A stretch of 64,000 nt of DNA. Source: Fimenecus sp045594885. Its GTDB lineage: Bacteria; Bacillota; Clostridia; Oscillospirales; Acutalibacteraceae. The notes below the pieces were generated by a model. It did no database searches. It had not been told where the DNA came from and worked only from the letters and a program-made list of their open reading frames with translations. Made by a program: the position numbers and the translations under genes. Of the stretch, positions 53,075-62,958 are shown piece by piece (position 1 is the stretch's first letter; each line of letters starts with the position of its first letter). The stretch covers positions 38,285-102,284 of the forward strand of contig JAZNZJ010000033.1 in the NCBI GenBank assembly GCA_045594885.1. The letters are read 5' to 3'.

Positions 53075-54448
53075 ATGAGTCCAATCACAATTACGGCTCT
53101 GATTATTTTTGCGGTTACATACATATTAATGTTAGCCTTTCAGAAAATCAGACCCTACATCACAGTTACCTCAGCTATTATTTTTGTGGCACTCGGCATT
53201 ATTGCAACAGTAAGCCCAAATCTTTTCGGTGAAGGATTTTTCGCTATTGGTGACACCACTTATGCATATTCAATCAAAGATGCATTGAATGAAATTGACT
53301 GGAATGTAATTATGATGATTGCGGGTACAATGGGTACTGTTTACCTTTTCATCGAATCAAAAATGCCCCAGCTTATGTCGGACATTCTTATTTCAAAAAT
53401 GCCCAATGTAAAATGGACGGTTGTTGCTCTTTCGCTCTTTGCAGGTATAGTTTCTGCATTTGTTGACAATGTTGCAACAGTTCTTATGATTGCACCCGTT
53501 GCACTTGCATTCTGTAAAAAAATCAACATATCCCCTGTTCCGTCAATTATCTGTATTGCGGTTTCTTCAAACCTTCAGGGTGCTGCGACACTTGTTGGTG
53601 ACACAACTTCAATTCTTCTTGCAAAATCTGCAAACCTTGATTTCTCTGACTTTTTTGTTCACGACGGTCACGTAGGTATGTTCTGGGTTGTGCAGGCAGG
53701 TGCACTTGTTTCTGCACTCATAATCCTCTTTATGTTCCGTAAAGAAAAGGATAAAATTGAATTTAACTCACGTACAGTTGTTGAAGATAAATTCCCCACA
53801 TTCTTGCTTGTGGGAACAGTTGTTGCTCTTATAGCCGTTTCATTCATTCCTTACAAGGATAGTGCGGCAGAAGGTCAATTCTACAAGCCCGACATCACAA
53901 ACGGTATTATTTGTATTGCCTTTTTCCTTGTGGGAATTATCCGTGAAATCTTTATTAAGAAAAACAAAGATGTTCTTAAAGCATCTCTTAAAGAAATTGA
54001 CTGGTTTACAATAATCCTTCTTTCAGGACTTTTCGTGGTAATTGGCGGTATCAAGAGTGCGGGTGTTATTGATATAATCGGCTCAGCAATCGCAAGTATC
54101 GGTGCAGGCTCACCATTCTTAATTTACACAATCATTGTATGGATGTCAGTTATTCTTTCTGCATTTATTGACAACATTCCGTACACTGCAACAATGCTTT
54201 CAATTGTTCCCATTATTGCAAACGAAATTGGTATGGAGCCCACAGTTCTTTACTATGGTCTTCTTTGCGGTGCAACTCTCGGTGGTAACCTTACACCAAT
54301 CGGTGCTTCTGCAAATATTGCAGGTATCGGCATTCTTCGTAAAGAGGGATATGAGGTTAAGAGTACAACCTTTATGAAATATGGTGTGCCATTCACAATG
54401 GCGGCAGTTATTACAGGTTATGTTCTTCTCTGGGTAATCTGGGGTTAA
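53075..54448 (+). CDS. ArsB/NhaD-type ion transporter
   Basis: 457 residues, AGGAGG eight bases before the ATG. About 11-12 membrane helices. The paired re-entrant motifs of the IT superfamily are visible: AFVDNVATVLMIAPVALA, NLQGAATLVGD, and in the second half AFIDNIPYTATML, GGNLTPIGASANIAG. These belong to Na+/H+ antiporters (NhaD) and arsenite/anion permeases. No arsR or other ars gene is nearby, so Na+/H+ or anion exchange is more likely than arsenite export. Controlled by the leader upstream. Confidence 0.8.
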   Translation: MSPITITALIIFAVTYILMLAFQKIRPYITVTSAIIFVALGIIATVSPNLFGEGFFAIGDTTYAYSIKDALNEIDWNVIMMIAGTMGTVYLFIESKMPQLMSDILISKMPNVKWTVVALSLFAGIVSAFVDNVATVLMIAPVALAFCKKINISPVPSIICIAVSSNLQGAATLVGDTTSILLAKSANLDFSDFFVHDGHVGMFWVVQAGALVSALIILFMFRKEKDKIEFNSRTVVEDKFPTFLLVGTVVALIAVSFIPYKDSAAEGQFYKPDITNGIICIAFFLVGIIREIFIKKNKDVLKASLKEIDWFTIILLSGLFVVIGGIKSAGVIDIIGSAIASIGAGSPFLIYTIIVWMSVILSAFIDNIPYTATMLSIVPIIANEIGMEPTVLYYGLLCGATLGGNLTPIGASANIAGIGILRKEGYEVKSTTFMKYGVPFTMAAVITGYVLLWVIWG

Positions 54449-54465
54449 AAATAAACATTTTTTAG

Positions 54466-54497
54466 GGCAGTAAGTACAATACTTACTGCCTTTTTTT
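54466..54497 (+). terminator. Intrinsic terminator
   Basis: GGCAGTAAGT / ACTTACTGCC stem, five-base loop, seven T; ends the transporter transcript. Confidence 0.9.
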
Positions 54498-54595
54498 AAT
54501 CACTTTGACGAAAAAAATATATTTTGCCATTCACACTTTATTTTATTTATTCAATACTGTATAATATTGTATATATGTTTGAAAGGGATGGTTTA

Positions 54596-56269
54596 ATGAC
54601 AAAAGCCGAAATTATAAGCACAGTCAAGGGCTTACCAACTTATGTAAAAGAACATTGGGACAAACCTAACGAAGGTGAATTTGTTTCACTTAAAGAATTC
54701 TGTGCATACACTGCAACGCAAGCGGGCTCTTATATTTTCTTGACTGCATCGGGAATGTTGTCATTCTCGGCTTCATATTTTTGCGGTTCAATTATGGGGC
54801 TTAGCAATATGCAGTTTCAGCTTGTTAACCTAATAAGCACAATTATTGGCTATCTGTTTATGTTTATGAACCCAATCAGTATTCTTATTTATGAGAATCA
54901 CGGTGAGCTTTCTCCAAAAATGAGAAGATTTGCTCATATCTGTTATTCGGGTGAAATGGTTATCGGCTTATTTTTGTACTTTGTTCCTATGGATGCCTTT
55001 GACTTTATGCTGGGAACTCCGCAAATTGTGGCTAATATTCTTTTCCTTAGCGGTATAACCAACTACATAACTTGGGGTATTCGTAAAAAGTTCTGTGCGA
55101 AATACGGAAGACTCAAACCATTTATTCTTCTTTGCGGTATTCCTGCAACAATTGTTATGTCAATAATTCCGTTCTTACCAATTCAGAATCTTCCCAGTGT
55201 ATATAAATTAGTCATTCTTCATGGTGCTTTTATCATAATGAACTATTTTTATAATTCTTATGTAGGTGTTAACGGTCTTGTTACATTTATGACACCTAAC
55301 TCGCAGGAAAGACAAAGACTTCACTCAATCGTTCCTATCATCACAGGCTTTTTCCCCTCAATTATCAATATGTTCTTCCCGATGCTTATTCAATCTACCG
55401 GTGGATACTTGAATATTAACACTTATAAAATCTTTGTTCCAATTTTTGGGTTTATTGGTGTTTTTGTTTCAATGGCTGCCGTTCATTGTAAAGAACGTGT
55501 TATTGAAGCTTCGAATGATAAACGTAAAAAGGTAACATTCTTTAATGGTGCTAAAAACGTTCTTAAGAACAAATATTTATGGATTACAAACATCTCAACT
55601 ATTTTAGGACAATGGTCAGGATTAGTTGGCGGTCTTCTTCAATTCTGGTTTATTTACTCCCTTAGAATGGAAGCTCTTTATGGTTTTGCAGCAAGTTTTG
55701 TTGTTGTGGGTATGACATTTGGTAATATCCTTTGTCCTATTCTTACAAAGAAATTCCAGAAGAAAAATATTCTTATTACATTCCGTGGCATTTCACTTCT
55801 TACGGTTTTCCTTATGCTGTTTGCTGTAAGAATTGAAAATCCTTATGTGTTTATGGCTGCTATGTTCCTTCGAAACACATTCCAACCCGTTGTTGACGGT
55901 ATCAATATTGGTCTTGGCGCTGACATTCAGGACTATCATCAATGGAAATACGGTGAGCGTGCTGACTCTATGGCAGGTGTGTTCAGCTGGTTCTTAAACC
56001 CAATCAATGTTGTTCTTGGATTTATTATTCCTGGTCTTTTAGCAAAAATGGGCTTTACTTCCGACTGGGATGTACTTTTTGACCAGACAATTCTCAATCA
56101 GGTATTCAACCTTTACACATGGGCAACAATTATCAGTACAGTTCTTATGACAATTCCTTTCTTCTTCTATGATTTGACAAAGGAAAAACACGATATGTGT
56201 GTTACTGAATTGCAAGAAAGACTTCGTGCTATCGAAGCTGAAGACAATGCAGAAAGTGAGGTAGTTTAA
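54596..56269 (+). CDS. GPH-family sugar/cation symporter (MFS)
   Basis: 557 residues from the ATG at 54596, with GAAAGGGATGG seven bases upstream; the frame extends 24 codons upstream without a ribosome site. About 12 membrane helices. The glycoside-pentoside-hexuronide pattern appears in YGRLKPFILLCGIPA, MTPNSQERQRL and DIQDYHQWKYGERADSMAG. It takes up an oligosaccharide or glycoside with Na+ or H+. The lipoprotein gene starts one base after its stop, so they form one unit. Confidence 0.8.
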   Translation: MTKAEIISTVKGLPTYVKEHWDKPNEGEFVSLKEFCAYTATQAGSYIFLTASGMLSFSASYFCGSIMGLSNMQFQLVNLISTIIGYLFMFMNPISILIYENHGELSPKMRRFAHICYSGEMVIGLFLYFVPMDAFDFMLGTPQIVANILFLSGITNYITWGIRKKFCAKYGRLKPFILLCGIPATIVMSIIPFLPIQNLPSVYKLVILHGAFIIMNYFYNSYVGVNGLVTFMTPNSQERQRLHSIVPIITGFFPSIINMFFPMLIQSTGGYLNINTYKIFVPIFGFIGVFVSMAAVHCKERVIEASNDKRKKVTFFNGAKNVLKNKYLWITNISTILGQWSGLVGGLLQFWFIYSLRMEALYGFAASFVVVGMTFGNILCPILTKKFQKKNILITFRGISLLTVFLMLFAVRIENPYVFMAAMFLRNTFQPVVDGINIGLGADIQDYHQWKYGERADSMAGVFSWFLNPINVVLGFIIPGLLAKMGFTSDWDVLFDQTILNQVFNLYTWATIISTVLMTIPFFFYDLTKEKHDMCVTELQERLRAIEAEDNAESEVV

Positions 56270-56270
56270 T

Positions 56271-57125
56271 ATGAAGAAAAGAATTATTAAAATTTCAGCA
56301 CTTCTTATTTGTATCTGCTTGTTGTTTTCAGGTTGCGGTTCGGCATCTCAAATGTTTGGCATTGAAAGTGAAACCATTGAATATAAGATTGAAAATGGTG
56401 AGGCAACAGTAACAAGTGTACCTAACAAAATAACCATTACTTCAGTTGTTATTCCCGATGAATATGAAGGTGTTCCCGTTACTAAAATTGCAGATTTTGC
56501 TTCTGTTAACCTTGAATATGTTACAGAAATCACAATCGGCAAGAACGTTAAGGAAATAGGTTTATGGGCATTTGAGAATAATCAGCAGGTTACAAGTTTT
56601 ACTGTTGATGAAAACAATGAAAACTTCTGTTCTGTTGACGGTGTTATCTTCACTAAAGATATGAAAACACTCCTCTACTACCCTCTTGCTAAAGATTTGA
56701 CTGACGCAAAAGATGATAATGGAAATGATATTAAAGTTTCTGAATACACTATCCCCAATGGTGTTGAAACAATACGCACAAAAGCATTCTATAAATGCGG
56801 AAAAATTACAAAGGTTGTTATTCCCGACAGTGTAAAGAATATTGAGGAAAAAGCATTTTTCCGTTGTAGTTCTCTTAAAGAACTCACCCTTTCACAAAAT
56901 GTTGAATTCATTGGTAAAGATGCTTTCGGTTTTTGTTCAGCAATCTCTGAAATCAATATTCCAAGCTCAATCAAGCAGATTGATGAATATGCTTTCTATA
57001 ACTGTGAAAATCTTTTGACAATAAATGTTGACGCAAAAGAAAGTGATATTAAACTTGCTGACAAATGGTATCCTACTAAAAATGGTCTGGCAATCAAGGA
57101 TTTAAAAATTAATTGGGCTAAATAA
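56271..57125 (+). CDS. Leucine-rich-repeat (BspA-like) lipoprotein
   Basis: 284 residues. Lipoprotein signal with lipobox LFSGC (Cys22). LRR_5/BspA repeats follow: IGKNVKEIGLWAFENNQ, IPNGVETIRTKAFYKCG, IPDSVKNIEEKAFFRCS, LSQNVEFIGKDAFGFCS, IPSSIKQIDEYAFYNCE. Anchored on the outer membrane face, it probably binds proteins or glycans. It is co-transcribed with the symporter and ends at a terminator. Confidence 0.85.
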   Translation: MKKRIIKISALLICICLLFSGCGSASQMFGIESETIEYKIENGEATVTSVPNKITITSVVIPDEYEGVPVTKIADFASVNLEYVTEITIGKNVKEIGLWAFENNQQVTSFTVDENNENFCSVDGVIFTKDMKTLLYYPLAKDLTDAKDDNGNDIKVSEYTIPNGVETIRTKAFYKCGKITKVVIPDSVKNIEEKAFFRCSSLKELTLSQNVEFIGKDAFGFCSAISEINIPSSIKQIDEYAFYNCENLLTINVDAKESDIKLADKWYPTKNGLAIKDLKINWAK

Positions 57126-57128
57126 AAA

Positions 57129-57153
57129 AACTCCCATCAGGGAGTTTTTTTAT
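57129..57153 (+). terminator. Intrinsic terminator
   Basis: ACTCCC / GGGAGT stem with ATCA loop and seven T, just after the LRR lipoprotein stop. Confidence 0.85.
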
Positions 57154-57183
57154 GAGTAAATTGCATTCTGTAATGCATAATTA

Positions 57184-58815
57184 TTAAACTTTCATTGCTT
57201 CATACTTCTCTACTATTCTATTCCATTTATCATAATTTTGAGATTTAAGTTTTTCCACCTCGTCGCAGACTATTTTTGCACCGAGGTATTTTTCTTTTTC
57301 TGCATTTGTTTGATAATTCTCATAATCTTTTAGACTTTGTTGTGCCTTAAAAACAAGTTCCAAATTCACAAGAGTTGCTGTGTCAAAATCCTCATGCTCA
57401 AAGTCTGCAAATAATGCTCTGATTTTAAGGGCTGTAATCATATTTTTTCGTTTTTCTTCGCTTAAATCATAGAAAAGGAATGGAATAATTGAAAGTATTG
57501 TGCCCACAATTGCACAGATAATTACAATTCTCACAAGAGGAGTTCTAAAATCTGTATTATACAAATCATCGTAGTTGTTTGTAAAGCCGTAGGCTTTGAA
57601 AATAAGTGGGAAAACATATCCGGTAGCAAGTGCTACAATACTGCCTATCAGTACGCCGCCTTGTTCAATAAAGCCTTCAAGTCTGTCACCTGTTTTATAT
57701 TGCTGATAATCCATCATATCCGCTTTCATTGAAGGAAGATAGATAATTGAAACTGCACCAACCATTTCCTTTATGAAGATACAGATAAACAACAAAACAT
57801 AATTCTTATATAAGAACAACATAAGTATAAGACAGATAACCTGAATTGAAAGAGATATTAAACAAATTCTTTTTTTGCCCAATTTGTTCGTAAGTGGTGC
57901 TGCTGCAACCATACCGGGAGTATATGCCTCACCTTTAATGACCGTCATAATTGAATATACATTGGAATTATTCATTCCGTAATAAAAAATCCAGTCAAAA
58001 ATGTAACCATAACCCTGATTCAAGAAAGATAACCATTGTGAAACATTGATAATCCAAAAGTATTTGTTATGAGAAACCTTTTTAAGTCCCTCAAAGAAAT
58101 TCATTTTCTGTACATATTGCTTTGGAACAATTACTCTTTCTTTAGTTCCGAAAACGCATAGCATACTAACAATTACACCTATTGTACAGAAAACAGGAAA
58201 TGCAATACGATAGGTTTCAATTTTGTCAAGTGGCCCGATTTGTGGAATAATGGGGTTTATAACCGTTGGTGCAAAAGAATAAATAATTGAACTGATTTCA
58301 ATTATCCATGAACGTTCTTTTGAGTTGGGTGACATAACTTGGACAAGTCCTGAATAAGCGGAACTGTAAAATGGAGAAAAAAACTGAAGTAATGTGAAAC
58401 ACACAAAAACTGCAATAACTTTTTCTTTGTATTCCATTGTTTCATAGGGCAGATAAACAAAAACTGTACCTATAATTGCAGTGGGAAGTCCCAGTGACAA
58501 TATGTATGGTCTAAATTTACCCATTTTGCTCTTTGTGTTATCAAAAAGCATTGCTCTTGTGGGTGCCATTAGAAGCATAATAAGTGTTACAATTACGTTC
58601 ATTGTCTGCAAATCCATAGCAGTAATGCCAATTGATGCACCAACAATCATACTGCCTGCCGTTAGCCCTATTCTGCCTATAATTGCAGTAATAAAATAAA
58701 CACCCGCACCGCCTACAGAATATGCGGCAATTTCTTTATAAGGCACATAACTGCCCTCGGGTGCATTTCTCCAATTATTCTTAATTGTCTTAAGTATTGA
58801 AGATATTTTATTCAT
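57184..58815 (-). CDS. GPH-family sugar/cation symporter (MFS), second copy
   Basis: 543 residues from the ATG at 58815 (GGGGGA seven bases upstream; 11 further codons upstream are read from an ATG at 58848). Twelve helices with the same marks as the 54596 protein: MGKFRPYILSLGLPT, VMSPNSKERSW, MKADMMDYQQYKTGDRLEGF. The two are paralogues in opposite orientation around the LRR gene. A C-terminal cytosolic tail of about 90 residues (HEDFDTATLVNLELVFKAQQ) is longer than usual and may regulate transport. Confidence 0.8.
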   Translation of the reverse strand: MNKISSILKTIKNNWRNAPEGSYVPYKEIAAYSVGGAGVYFITAIIGRIGLTAGSMIVGASIGITAMDLQTMNVIVTLIMLLMAPTRAMLFDNTKSKMGKFRPYILSLGLPTAIIGTVFVYLPYETMEYKEKVIAVFVCFTLLQFFSPFYSSAYSGLVQVMSPNSKERSWIIEISSIIYSFAPTVINPIIPQIGPLDKIETYRIAFPVFCTIGVIVSMLCVFGTKERVIVPKQYVQKMNFFEGLKKVSHNKYFWIINVSQWLSFLNQGYGYIFDWIFYYGMNNSNVYSIMTVIKGEAYTPGMVAAAPLTNKLGKKRICLISLSIQVICLILMLFLYKNYVLLFICIFIKEMVGAVSIIYLPSMKADMMDYQQYKTGDRLEGFIEQGGVLIGSIVALATGYVFPLIFKAYGFTNNYDDLYNTDFRTPLVRIVIICAIVGTILSIIPFLFYDLSEEKRKNMITALKIRALFADFEHEDFDTATLVNLELVFKAQQSLKDYENYQTNAEKEKYLGAKIVCDEVEKLKSQNYDKWNRIVEKYEAMKV

Positions 58816-58958
58816 AACAATCCCCCTTTTCATATATTCATAATACATTATTATATCAAAAAAATCAAATATAAATTATTTTTAAGATATGTACTATTGA
58901 AAAAGAATTACCTATGTAGTAAAATAAAAATGTAAAAATTACATAAAGGAGATTGAAT

Positions 58959-59591
58959 ATGGATTTTTCAATTTTTGACTCATTTGATATGAGTGTATTC
59001 ACATTCTTTGGTGAACAGATTCATAGTGCTTTTATGAATGTTGTTGCTGAATTCATCACTTTTTTTGGCGGAGGGGCTTTTGTGACACCTATGGCAATTG
59101 TAGGTGCTTTGTTAATCCCATTTAAAAAGACTCGCAAATTTGGTATGGCTGTGCTTTTTGCAGTCCTTGTGGGAACACTTATGACAAACCTTGTTATGAA
59201 GCCACTTTTTGCAAGACCTCGTCCTTACATTTACTACGCAGACAATCCGGTATTTATGAGCTGGCACGAATTTGCAGGTGGTCATATTGAAAGTGAAAAA
59301 TCTTTCCCATCTGGCCACACAACTGCTGCGTTTGAATTAGGTGTTGCAATATTCCTTGTAATGAAGAACAAGAAAATTGCATGGATTTTCCCCGTTTTCT
59401 CTGCACTTATTGGTCTTTCAAGAATTTACCTTATGGTTCACTATGTAACAGACGTTATAGGCGGTGTTTTTGTTGGTGTATTCGCAGGAATTATGGGTTA
59501 TCTCATAATGAAAGCAATTATGAAAAAGACTGAAAACACAAAATTCGCTGACTTCGACTTAATTGAAAAAATCAAAGCAAAGAAAGCATAA
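58959..59591 (+). CDS. PAP2-family membrane phosphatase
   Basis: 210 residues from the ATG at 58959 with AAAGGAGA upstream. Six helices. The three PAP2 motifs are complete: KPLFARPRPY, FPSGHTTA and SRIYLMVHYVTDV. Likely hydrolyses undecaprenyl pyrophosphate or phosphatidate-type lipids outside the membrane. The N-terminal helix FFGEQIHSAFMNVVAEFITFFGG is typical. Monocistronic, ending at the 59611 terminator. Confidence 0.87.
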   Translation: MDFSIFDSFDMSVFTFFGEQIHSAFMNVVAEFITFFGGGAFVTPMAIVGALLIPFKKTRKFGMAVLFAVLVGTLMTNLVMKPLFARPRPYIYYADNPVFMSWHEFAGGHIESEKSFPSGHTTAAFELGVAIFLVMKNKKIAWIFPVFSALIGLSRIYLMVHYVTDVIGGVFVGVFAGIMGYLIMKAIMKKTENTKFADFDLIEKIKAKKA

Positions 59592-59610
59592 TAAAGATTA
59601 AAACTTTTCA

Positions 59611-59638
59611 CCCGTGTCAAAACTCTACACGGGTGATT
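59611..59638 (+). terminator. Intrinsic terminator
   Basis: CACCCGTGT / ACACGGGTG stem followed by ATTTTTT. The next gene begins only five bases later, so its transcript either reads through or starts within this stretch. Confidence 0.8.
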
Positions 59639-59642
59639 TTTT

Positions 59643-61238
59643 ATGTATAAACGAATTGCAATATCATTTTTTGCACTTATGCTTGTTTTTGCGATTTTAA
59701 TAGTCAATATATCTTCCATTATGATGAATAATAAAACATTAACATCGTCTTATTCGGCTAATTCTCGCAGTGTTACGCTTGACACATCACGGGGAATGTT
59801 CTATGACCGCAATATGAAAAAACTTGTGAACTCGCAGTCTAAAAGCATCACGGTGTGCCTACCCACAACGGATGCATTAAAATCTGTATCGCCATATCTT
59901 ACAAATGAAAACCAAAAACAATTATATGACAATATGACCAATTATAAAGTCAGTATTTTAAACACCGAAATGAGTTTTGATGAAACAAATGTAAAAACAA
60001 CGCAGATTACAAACCGATATTCAATAAATCAACCCTGCGTTCATATTATTGGTCATCTTGATGAAAATGGGAATGGTGCAAACGCACTTGAACGTGCATA
60101 TGATGATTATCTATCTTTGCAAAATGGTGAGCTGAGGGCAAAATGGAATGTTGATGCACAAGGGCGAATTCTTTTAGGCAACGGCATTGAATTTGAAAAC
60201 AACAACTATTTATCTCCTGCGGGAATTCAACTTACAATCGACCTTGAAATACAGCGAATTGCTGAAAATCTTTTATTGCAGAACAACATAAACAAAGGCT
60301 CAATAGTTGTTTTAAATGGTGATACATCTGAAATACTTGCCTGTGCCTCCATACCTGAATTTGACCCGTTAAATCTCGGAGAAGCTCTGAATAACGAAGA
60401 TTCCCCTTTTATAAATCGAGGATTTACACCATATAGCATCGGTTCAGTTTTCAAGCCCATTGTGGCAATTGCTGCACTTGAGAGTAATATTGAAATTCAA
60501 CACACCTGTACGGGTAGTATCGAAATAGACGGTACGGTTTTTGGATGCAGTAACAATACTGCACACGGAAATGTAGATATGAAATCGGCTATGGAACAAT
60601 CGTGCAACACATATTTTATTGCATTGGGACAAATGGTGGGAATTGACAAAATCCTCTCTATATGTTCTGCATTGGGGATTGATAAAATCTTTGAAATTGC
60701 CGATAATTACTTTGTAAAATCAGGAACATTACCACAGAAAAACGCTGTCAATTCCCCTGCTGCCCTTGCAAACATATCATTCGGTCAAGGCGAATTACTT
60801 GCATCACCCATTCATATGGCAACAGCATACGCAAGTATTGTTAACGGCGGTTATTACCGTGAGCCAATAATAGTGAAAGGCATAATCGATAAAAACGGGA
60901 ATACAATTCAAAAGGCAAATATAAATGATGGGTATAAGATTTATAATTCCGATACAGCAATTAAAATCGACTCGATTCTTCGCAGTGTTGTGACAAATGG
61001 CAACGGATACAGAGCTTTTTCTCAATTAGTTGACACTTACGGCAAAACGGCTACAGCTCAAAGCGGTTGGTTTGAGAATGGCAGAGAAATCAACCATACT
61101 TGGTTTTGCGGGTATTTCTCTATTGACACCACAAATTATGTTGCTGTAATTTTCAAGGAAGATGGAATATCTGGTGCGGCGGACTGTGCCCCCGTTTTTA
61201 AGGAATTGGCTGAAAAAGTCCATCATATTTATTCTTAA
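59643..61238 (+). CDS. Class B penicillin-binding protein (transpeptidase)
   Basis: 531 residues. Membrane helix at about 6-28, a small dimerisation region, then the transpeptidase domain: active-site SVFK near residue 266 (YSIGSVFKPIVA), SCN near 319 (EQSCNTYF), and KTA near 466 (YGKTATAQ). LxxxIQRIAENLLLQ precedes it as in PbpA/SpoVD-like enzymes. It cross-links peptidoglycan. Alternative: a sporulation-specific SpoVD-like PBP, but there is no PASTA domain. The ATG has little upstream leader after the terminator at 59611. Confidence 0.85.
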   Translation: MYKRIAISFFALMLVFAILIVNISSIMMNNKTLTSSYSANSRSVTLDTSRGMFYDRNMKKLVNSQSKSITVCLPTTDALKSVSPYLTNENQKQLYDNMTNYKVSILNTEMSFDETNVKTTQITNRYSINQPCVHIIGHLDENGNGANALERAYDDYLSLQNGELRAKWNVDAQGRILLGNGIEFENNNYLSPAGIQLTIDLEIQRIAENLLLQNNINKGSIVVLNGDTSEILACASIPEFDPLNLGEALNNEDSPFINRGFTPYSIGSVFKPIVAIAALESNIEIQHTCTGSIEIDGTVFGCSNNTAHGNVDMKSAMEQSCNTYFIALGQMVGIDKILSICSALGIDKIFEIADNYFVKSGTLPQKNAVNSPAALANISFGQGELLASPIHMATAYASIVNGGYYREPIIVKGIIDKNGNTIQKANINDGYKIYNSDTAIKIDSILRSVVTNGNGYRAFSQLVDTYGKTATAQSGWFENGREINHTWFCGYFSIDTTNYVAVIFKEDGISGAADCAPVFKELAEKVHHIYS

Positions 61239-61337
61239 AAAAATCTTGTACTTTATTTGGTTAAATTTTTTCAAAATAAGTAAATTTGGTATTGACATTT
61301 TGTGTTATAAACTATATAATATTTTAGCAGCCGTTAA

Positions 61338-61414
61338 GGGCCAATAGCTCAGTTGGTTAGAGCATCCGGCTCATAACCGGACGGTCCGGGGTTCGAGTCC
61401 CTGTTGGCCCACCA
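61338..61414 (+). tRNA. tRNA-Met(CAT)
   Basis: 77 bases, acceptor GGGCCAA / TTGGCCC, anticodon loop CTCATAA giving CAT, T loop GGTTCGAGTCC, encoded ACCA end. Elongator methionine is most likely; an Ile(CAU) with lysidine cannot be excluded by eye. Confidence 0.92.
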
Positions 61415-61431
61415 AGGCTGTGATAATATTT

Positions 61432-61507
61432 AGGGGTATAGCTCAGTTGGTAGAGCAGTGGTCTCCAAAACCACGTGCCGAGGGTTCGAATCCTTCTGCC
61501 CCTGCCA
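61432..61507 (+). tRNA. tRNA-Trp(CCA)
   Basis: 76 bases, acceptor AGGGGTA / TGCCCCT, anticodon loop CTCCAAA giving CCA, T loop GGTTCGAATCC, encoded GCCA. Eighteen bases after tRNA-Met, so co-transcribed. Confidence 0.94.
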
Positions 61508-61511
61508 TTAT

Positions 61512-61546
61512 GAAAAGCCTTGAAACTGCGTGGTTTCAAGGCTTTT
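61512..61546 (+). terminator. Terminator of the tRNA pair
   Basis: AAAGCCTTGAAAC / GTTTCAAGGCTTT stem, six-base loop, T run. The 200 bases that follow up to the next gene hold a weak CGGCACGGGGACA-type word and no gene. Confidence 0.88.
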
Positions 61547-61745
61547 TTCGTCGTTTGCAATTGTCGGCACGGGGACAATTTCGTGCTATAAAAAGCTTCA
61601 AAAATTCAGCAAAATCGGCGTTTTTTCTCAAATACTTTTTCTGTTTTGAAACATTCCGTCTGCTACATCATCAAAATAGCATCAAAATAATATTGAGAAT
61701 GTTGTTTTTTATGATATAATAATTACCATAAATATTGGAGATGGT

Positions 61746-62417
61746 ATGATGAAAATATTTCTTAATGGTGGCGGTGCAGACATACAGACAATAGATGTTT
61801 ACAGAAGATTAAATCAAATTATTGACAAATCAAAACCCTGTCTGTATATTCCTTTGGCTATGGCACAAGAAAAATATGATAGCTGCTATGAATGGATACG
61901 CGGTGAGCTTAAATCTATTGATGTTCCCAATATTGGTATGGTAAGAAGTGCCGAAGAACTGTCAACAAAAAACTTGAATGATTATAGTTTCTTATTTATT
62001 GGCGGTGGTAACACTTTTAAATTGTTGCACGATTTGAAAAAATGTGTAGCTTTTGAAAATATATTAGATTACATAAATAATAATGGTATTGTTTTCGGCG
62101 GAAGTGCAGGTGCTATTATTTTCGGCAAAGATTTAGAAGCGTGTAAAATTGCTGATAAGAATGAAGTTGATTTGAAAGATATAAACGGATTTGATATATT
62201 GAACGGCATTTCCCTCCTCTGTCATTATACAAATCAAACTCCTGAAAAAGATGAAAAAAGCAAACAATATTTATTAGAATTATCAAAATACAGAACATCA
62301 GTTGCATTACCTGAAGAAACTACACTTTATATAAATGATAATGATATTGAGGTTATTGGAAGTAAACCTTATTATATTTTTGATAAAGGACAAATACTTA
62401 CAAAGAATAGACAGTGA
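61746..62417 (+). CDS. Peptidase S51 family protein (dipeptidase E-like)
   Basis: 223 residues. FIGGGNTFKLLH near 80, the nucleophile serine in GGSAGAIIFG near 119, and CHYTNQTPEKDEK near 160 are the S51/class I glutamine-amidotransferase-like landmarks. Possible role: hydrolysis of Asp-X dipeptides, or a related amidase. Two ATGs (61746, 61749) follow GGAG; either may be used. Its stop overlaps the frame of the next gene, so the three genes to 63501 form an operon. Confidence 0.8.
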   Translation: MMKIFLNGGGADIQTIDVYRRLNQIIDKSKPCLYIPLAMAQEKYDSCYEWIRGELKSIDVPNIGMVRSAEELSTKNLNDYSFLFIGGGNTFKLLHDLKKCVAFENILDYINNNGIVFGGSAGAIIFGKDLEACKIADKNEVDLKDINGFDILNGISLLCHYTNQTPEKDEKSKQYLLELSKYRTSVALPEETTLYINDNDIEVIGSKPYYIFDKGQILTKNRQ

Positions 62418-62428
62418 TAGGTACCACT

Positions 62429-62941
62429 ATGAAAGTAGAATTAAAACAATTACATGTTAATATGGCAGAACAAGAATATGACATGCTGCAAGGTATTCTT
62501 GATATAGAAAACGGCTTTACAAATCCTGCATATAACTTATCCTATAAGAAATATAAAAAATGGCTACAAGAAGTAGACAATCATTCCCAAGGTATAGATT
62601 TACCAAAAGGATGGATACCATATACTACATATGTTTTATATATTGACAATGTTCCTATAGGTTATGGCAGAGTACGACATTCATCATCTGAATATTTGGA
62701 AACTGTTGTTGGAGCAGGAAATCTTGGATATGGAATTTCTAAAGAACACCGTGGTAAAGGTTATGGCGATATCCTGTTTAAAGAATTGTTGAAGAAATGC
62801 AAAGAACACGGTTATAACGAAATCAAATTATTTCCTTTGAAAACAAATGACGCCACTGTAAAGATAATGTTAAAAAACGGCGGAAAGATAATCGGTGATT
62901 TCAAAGGCGAAAAGCATATTATATTGATTCCGTTAAAGTGA
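62429..62941 (+). CDS. GNAT-family N-acetyltransferase
   Basis: 170 residues from the ATG at 62429; a GTG at 62414 overlapping the previous stop is possible. Acetyl-CoA loop GYGISKEHRGKGYGDILF, then YNEIKLFPLKTNDATVKIMLKNGGKIIG, the standard GNAT end. Substrate unknown. Paralogous to the next gene. Confidence 0.82.
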   Translation: MKVELKQLHVNMAEQEYDMLQGILDIENGFTNPAYNLSYKKYKKWLQEVDNHSQGIDLPKGWIPYTTYVLYIDNVPIGYGRVRHSSSEYLETVVGAGNLGYGISKEHRGKGYGDILFKELLKKCKEHGYNEIKLFPLKTNDATVKIMLKNGGKIIGDFKGEKHIILIPLK

Positions 62942-62958
62942 TACAGAGGTGACGAAAT

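Noticed and set aside
61357..61719. Frames across the tRNA-Met and tRNA-Trp genes
   Set aside because: They are readings through tRNA genes; phrases such as GRGRRIRTLGTWFWRPLLYQ are known artefacts of tRNA translation.
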